Positions 5,140 through 8,446 of a stretch of DNA of 8,446 nt are shown here, piece by piece. The stretch's first letter is position 1. The number at the start of each line of letters is the position of its first letter. Source of the stretch: Candidatus Saccharimonadota bacterium (GTDB lineage Bacteria; Patescibacteriota; Saccharimonadia; Saccharimonadales; Saccharimonadaceae); NCBI GenBank assembly GCA_020428265.1, contig JAGQND010000029.1, positions 1 through 8,446 on the forward strand, in the 5' to 3' direction. The notes beneath the pieces were generated by a model, which ran no database searches, was not told where the DNA came from, and saw only the letters and a program-made list of their open reading frames with translations. Position numbers and translations under genes: made by a program.

Positions 5140-6579
5140 ATGGCCGAAACATTTTTCTTTTATGACCTAGAAACGAGCGGGTTGTCGGCGAGGGACGACC
5201 GTATAATGCAATTCGCTGGGCAGCGTACTGATATGGACCTCAACCCCATAGGCGAACCGTACAATGTGCTGGTGGCGCTCAACGATGACACTTTGCCGAG
5301 TCCGGGCGCGCTAATGGTCACGGGTATAACTCCGCAAGAAACCGTGGCCGAGGGCTACACCGAGGCACAGTTTGCCGAACTGCTGGCTACGGAAGTGTTT
5401 ACTGAGGGCACTATAGCCGTGGGCTACAATAACATACGGTTTGACGATGAGTTTATAAGGCACCTAATGTGGCGAACTTTTCGTGACGCTTATGAGTGGC
5501 ACTGGCGTGATGGTCGCTCGCGCTGGGACCTACTAGATATAGTGCGTATGACTCGCGCGCTGCGGCCGAGTGGTATAGAGTGGCCGGTGGTAGACGGTAA
5601 AGAAGTGAATAAACTAGAGCTGCTGAGCAAGGTGAATAACATAGAGCACTTGCATGCGCACGATGCACTGAGCGATGTAGAGGCGCTGATAGCCGTGACG
5701 GCGCTTATTAAGCAAAAACAGCCACAACTATATGGCTACTTGCTAAAAATGCGCGACAAAAACGCAGTCAAAAAGCTGGTGAACTTGGACGATAAGCAGC
5801 CATTTGTGTATGTGAGCGGGCGTTATGACGCCGAGTATCACAAGGGCACGGTGGCGTTTCCGCTGACGGCTGGCAAAAATGGCAATGTAGCAGTATACGA
5901 CCTGCGCATAGACCCTACGCCGTATATAGATATGTCGCCCAAAGATTTGGCCAAAATATTCTACGCTACGTGGGAAGAGCGCCAAAAAGAAGGCTTTGCA
6001 CCGCTGCCAGTAAAAGAGCTTCAATACAACCGCGCACCGGCCGTGGCACCACTGGGTGTGCTGGAGCAAGAAGACGGCTGGGAGCGACTGGGCATAACCA
6101 AAGAAGTGGTGGAGCAGAATAAAAAGGTACTACTTGGCGCACCGCATTTCGCCGAAAACATACGCGGGCTTTTTGAAAACCGCCAAGAATATGCTAAATC
6201 ACCCGACGTAGAGGCGCAACTATACGATGGATTCCTGGGTGACAAAGACCGCTTGCGCGTGCAAAGTGTACCGCGCATGGACAAAAACGAGCTGGCTGAC
6301 TACAACCCGGCGTTTGATGATGCGCGACTAGGCGACCTGCTGCTACACTACAAAGCGCGTAATTACCCCAAGAGTTTGACGAGTGACGAAAGTACTAAGT
6401 GGGAGCAGTGGCGCGTGGCGCGTTTGCAACGTCAGCTACCTAAGTTCAATAAAGAGCTTGGCGAACTTGCCACCAAAGATTTGAGTGAAAAAAATCAGTT
6501 TGTAGTGCAAGAACTGAAGTTTTGGCTAGAAAATATAGCGCCATACCAGCTGGGCGGCGATGAATCTACAAGCCACTAA
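5140..6579 (+). CDS. sbcB: Exodeoxyribonuclease I (ExoI, SbcB family)
   Basis: Processive 3' to 5' single-strand DNA exonuclease acting in mismatch repair, recombination and clearance of single-strand ends. From ATG 5140 the protein is 479 aa, close to E. coli ExoI (475 aa). The N-terminal DEDDh nuclease domain shows D9 and E11 (FYDLETSG), the FDDE block at 101-104 (GYNNIRFDDE), and H174 and D179 (HAHDALSDV), matching the family's catalytic set. ExoI-specific blocks include PSPGALMVTGITPQ (53-66), SRWDLLDIVR (127-136) and, in the C-terminal SH3-like/helical part, EAQLYDGFLGDKDR and LLLHYKARNYP. ATG 5107 also opens the frame but lies in the terminator hairpin and upstream of the -10, so 5140 is preferred. 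It is a single-gene unit whose stop lies 2 nt from the stop of the convergent gene. Confident call. Confidence 0.97.
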   Translation: MAETFFFYDLETSGLSARDDRIMQFAGQRTDMDLNPIGEPYNVLVALNDDTLPSPGALMVTGITPQETVAEGYTEAQFAELLATEVFTEGTIAVGYNNIRFDDEFIRHLMWRTFRDAYEWHWRDGRSRWDLLDIVRMTRALRPSGIEWPVVDGKEVNKLELLSKVNNIEHLHAHDALSDVEALIAVTALIKQKQPQLYGYLLKMRDKNAVKKLVNLDDKQPFVYVSGRYDAEYHKGTVAFPLTAGKNGNVAVYDLRIDPTPYIDMSPKDLAKIFYATWEERQKEGFAPLPVKELQYNRAPAVAPLGVLEQEDGWERLGITKEVVEQNKKVLLGAPHFAENIRGLFENRQEYAKSPDVEAQLYDGFLGDKDRLRVQSVPRMDKNELADYNPAFDDARLGDLLLHYKARNYPKSLTSDESTKWEQWRVARLQRQLPKFNKELGELATKDLSEKNQFVVQELKFWLENIAPYQLGGDESTSH

Positions 6580-6581
6580 AG

Positions 6582-6872
6582 TTACAAGCGACCGAAGCGA
6601 CGCTTGGGCAGGTTGTCGTTTTTGTGGGTGATGTTGTCTATGTAGTATTGTATGCGCGCGTGGATTTCGAGATTGCCAACAAGTAGTGACACTACGAGTG
6701 CTATGGTGGCAGATATCACGCAAGCGAGTATGACATCTGGCGCCACGGGTGTGCGAGTAAATGGTAATTCACCGGCGAGTATGAAGTTTAGCAGGGCTTG
6801 CGGCACGTTAAATGCTTCGGCTAGTATGCCTAAGAATACGATTAATGCTGAAATATTGATAATTTGACGCAT
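6582..6872 (-). CDS. Small membrane protein with two transmembrane segments, function unknown
   Basis: A 96-aa protein I do not recognise. Hydrophobic segments lie at about 5-22 (INISALIVFLGILAEAF), possibly extending to 33, and at about 46-67 (VILACVISATIALVVSLLV). The polar C-terminus is basic (LPKRRFGRL). By the positive-inside rule the C-terminus is probably cytoplasmic, and with two helices the N-terminus too. It looks real because the ATG at 6872 is preceded by AGAGGTGA, a near-perfect match to the 16S anti-Shine-Dalgarno. The in-frame GTG at 6878 overlaps that site and is less likely. It is convergent with sbcB (2-nt gap between stops) and divergent from uvrA, so it stands alone. The + strand frame opposite it (6652-6867) has no ribosome site and reads like a shadow. 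Confidence 0.7.
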   Translation of the reverse strand: MRQIINISALIVFLGILAEAFNVPQALLNFILAGELPFTRTPVAPDVILACVISATIALVVSLLVGNLEIHARIQYYIDNITHKNDNLPKRRFGRL

Positions 6873-6894
6873 GCTCACCTCTTTCGTAAAAAAT

Positions 6895-6923
6895 ATTTAA
6901 ATTAAATATAGCGCATATGTCAA
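6895..6923 (-). promoter_or_regulatory. Possible promoter of the small membrane protein gene
   Basis: On the - strand TTGACA (6923-6918) is followed after 17 bp by TTAAAT (6900-6895), a four-of-six -10. It would start transcription about 10-20 nt before the Shine-Dalgarno. The -35 is perfect, the -10 mediocre, in very AT-rich DNA. Confidence 0.45.
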
Positions 6924-6926
6924 ATA

Positions 6927-6964
6927 TATGCAAAGATAAGCATTATGCAAAATTACTATATGCA
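6927..6964 (+). repeat. Three TATGCA direct repeats in the divergent intergenic region
   Basis: TATGCAAA at 6927 and 6944 and TATGCA at 6959 repeat at 17- and 15-bp intervals between the two divergent promoters. GCATAT at 6913 is a partial inverted copy. This could be an operator, but short AT-rich words recur by chance. Confidence 0.3.
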
Positions 6965-6979
6965 GTATAGTGAAACATC

Positions 6980-7008
6980 TGGAAAAAAGTCGTAAAAGTA
7001 TGTATAAT
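6980..7008 (+). promoter_or_regulatory. uvrA promoter
   Basis: A perfect -10 TATAAT (7003-7008) lies 9 nt before the uvrA ATG. A weak -35 TGGAAA (6980-6985) sits at 17-bp spacing. The predicted start near 7015 leaves almost no 5' UTR. The AGGTG at 7009-7013 would then lie upstream of the transcript start and could not serve as a ribosome site. No recognisable LexA box was seen. Confidence 0.55.
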
Positions 7009-7017
7009 AGGTGAGTT

Positions 7018-8446
7018 ATGCCGGAGGTTATACGTGTTACAGGTGCTCGTGAGCACAATTTAAAAAATATTTCAGTGGAAATTCCACGAGATAAGTTAGT
7101 TGTGATTACCGGCCTGAGTGGAAGCGGCAAATCTAGCTTAGCTTTTGACACAATATATGCCGAAGGTCAACGCCGATACGTGGAAAGCCTTAGCAGCTAC
7201 GCACGGCAATTCCTGGGCACCATGGATAAGCCCGACGTGGACCAAATAGAGGGCTTGAGTCCGGCCATAAGCATAGACCAAAAATCTACTAGCCGTAATC
7301 CGCGCAGCACAGTGGCGACGGTGACGGAAATATATGATTATTTGCGCCTACTATATGCACGTATAGGCACGCCGCACTGTCCGGTAGATGGCGAAGCTGT
7401 GCAACGCCGCACTCCGCAGGACATCATAGACACCATACTGAAATACGAAGAAAATAAGCGCTTGATGATACTCGCGCCGATAGTCAAAGACAAAAAAGGC
7501 GAATTTGCACACATACCCGAGCAGTATAGTCGGCTTGGTTTTGCACGTGCACGCGTAGACGGCGTGGTGTATGCGCTTGATGAATTCCCCGACCTGCAGA
7601 AAACTTACAAGCACGACATAGAAATTGTGGTAGACCGCATAGCTATGACTGCGGACATACAAAGTCGCGTGGCACAGTCGGTGGAACAAGCGCTAGAGAT
7701 TGGCGGCGGTGTGGTAGAAGTGCTGCGTGTAGATGACGATGAAACTGACGTGTTTTCGCAGCGTTATGCCTGCATCAATCACCCGGATATTGAAATTCCT
7801 GAGCTGGAGCCGAGGCTATTTAGTTTTAACGCGCCACAAGGTGCTTGCCCAGTGTGTACGGGCTTAGGTACCAGGCTAGAAGTAGACCCAGAGCTAGTGT
7901 TTAACCCAAACCTTACGATTGCTGAGGGTGCGATACGGCCATACAATCGTGTAAACAACGACGCGTGGTACATGAAGCGACTAGCCGCTGTGGCCGAGAG
8001 TCATGGATTTAGTGTACGAGTGCCGGTAAAGGATTTGAGCGATGAAGACTTGCAAAAAGTTTTATACGGTACGGGCGACGAAAAATACACTATAGAAATT
8101 GGCCAAGGTCGTAGCTATACTTCGAGCTACGAAGGAGTGATACCAAACTTGGAACGTCGCCACAAAGAGACCGACAGTGAGTTTATGCGTCGCGACATAG
8201 AGAGGTTTATGCGTGAGCGCAAGTGCCACGCGTGCAATGGTGCCAGGCTTAAGCCGGTAGTGCTGGCCGTGACTATCAACGACCTAAATATTGTAGACGT
8301 AACTAAACTTTCAGTAGTAGAGGCTATAGAGCTTTTTGCTAAGAATTTTAAGCTGGGTGAAAATCAGCAAATGATAGCTGCGCAAATACTCAAGGAAATA
8401 AATGCGCGATTAAGTTTCATGAACAATGTGGGCTTAAGCTATCTAG
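7018..8446 (+). CDS. uvrA: UvrA, excinuclease ABC subunit A, N-terminal part (runs off the window)
   Basis: DNA damage-sensing ABC ATPase that loads UvrB at bulky lesions in nucleotide excision repair. The visible 476 residues match the N-terminal half: VTGAREHNLKNISVEIP (7-23), Walker A GLSGSGKS (32-39), then FDTIYAEGQRRYVESLSSY. The Q-loop region follows (SPAISIDQKS, Q88), then the UvrB-binding and signature-insertion regions. The first zinc module has C252-x2-H255 and C277-x2-C280 around PELEPRLFSFNAPQGA, and CHACNGARLKP begins at 403. The sequence ends at VGLSYL, just before the expected first ABC signature LSGGE. It is intact as far as it goes, with no frameshift. CxxH in the zinc module is a known variant of the usual CxxC. 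The start is ATG 7018, close behind its own promoter and divergent from the small membrane protein gene. Confidence 0.98.
   Translation, partial: MPEVIRVTGAREHNLKNISVEIPRDKLVVITGLSGSGKSSLAFDTIYAEGQRRYVESLSSYARQFLGTMDKPDVDQIEGLSPAISIDQKSTSRNPRSTVATVTEIYDYLRLLYARIGTPHCPVDGEAVQRRTPQDIIDTILKYEENKRLMILAPIVKDKKGEFAHIPEQYSRLGFARARVDGVVYALDEFPDLQKTYKHDIEIVVDRIAMTADIQSRVAQSVEQALEIGGGVVEVLRVDDDETDVFSQRYACINHPDIEIPELEPRLFSFNAPQGACPVCTGLGTRLEVDPELVFNPNLTIAEGAIRPYNRVNNDAWYMKRLAAVAESHGFSVRVPVKDLSDEDLQKVLYGTGDEKYTIEIGQGRSYTSSYEGVIPNLERRHKETDSEFMRRDIERFMRERKCHACNGARLKPVVLAVTINDLNIVDVTKLSVVEAIELFAKNFKLGENQQMIAAQILKEINARLSFMNNVGLSYL

Noticed and set aside
1..8446. tRNA genes, CRISPR arrays, insertion sequences
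   Set aside because: No T-arm consensus with an acceptor stem, no regularly spaced long repeats, and no transposase or terminal inverted repeats with target duplications were seen. Only the palindromic unit at 4968-5068 is mildly suggestive.
1..8446. UGA recoding (SR1/Gracilibacteria code)
   Set aside because: The family proteins read full length with no in-frame TGA, so the standard stop meaning fits.

Overview
The window looks like part of a chromosome from a small-genome bacterium of the Patescibacteria (CPR) type, most plausibly Candidatus Saccharibacteria (TM7). That is an inference from overall character: heavy use of ATA (Ile) and CTA (Leu) codons, very compact promoter/start junctions, and divergent but complete housekeeping proteins. 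TGA acts as a normal stop, so nothing points to the recoded SR1/Gracilibacteria lineages. No sequence search could be run, so the assignment is tentative.

Layout from left to right. (1) A + strand mltG-like cell-wall lytic transglycosylase gene whose frame is open to the left edge, so its true start may lie outside. (2) A gap of about 310 bases with a consensus promoter (TTGACA-17-TAAAAT) and a leader of about 240 nt rich in hairpins, in front of (3) a membrane-anchored double-LysM, CHAP-domain peptidoglycan hydrolase ending at a strong intrinsic terminator. (4) obg, the ribosome-associated GTPase, whose extended -10 promoter sits directly behind that terminator and only 8 nt before its ATG. 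(5) About 790 bases (4351-5139) without a credible protein gene. This stretch starts with a consensus promoter (TTGACA-17-TATTAT), holds many strong helices, contains an internal extended -10 and ends at an intrinsic terminator. I read it as one or two structured non-coding RNAs of a family I do not recognise. (6) sbcB, exonuclease I, again with an extended -10 only 7 nt before its ATG. (7) On the - strand, convergent with sbcB, a gene for a small protein with two membrane segments and a near-perfect Shine-Dalgarno sequence. (8) A divergent AT-rich intergenic region, then uvrA on the + strand, running off the right edge.

The genes are mostly housekeeping. MltG and the LysM-CHAP protein act on the envelope, Obg links ribosome assembly to nucleotide state, and ExoI and UvrA belong to DNA repair. 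They do not form one operon: nearly every gene has its own promoter. The least explained parts are the structured RNA locus at 4416-5118 and the structured leader at 1494-1734.
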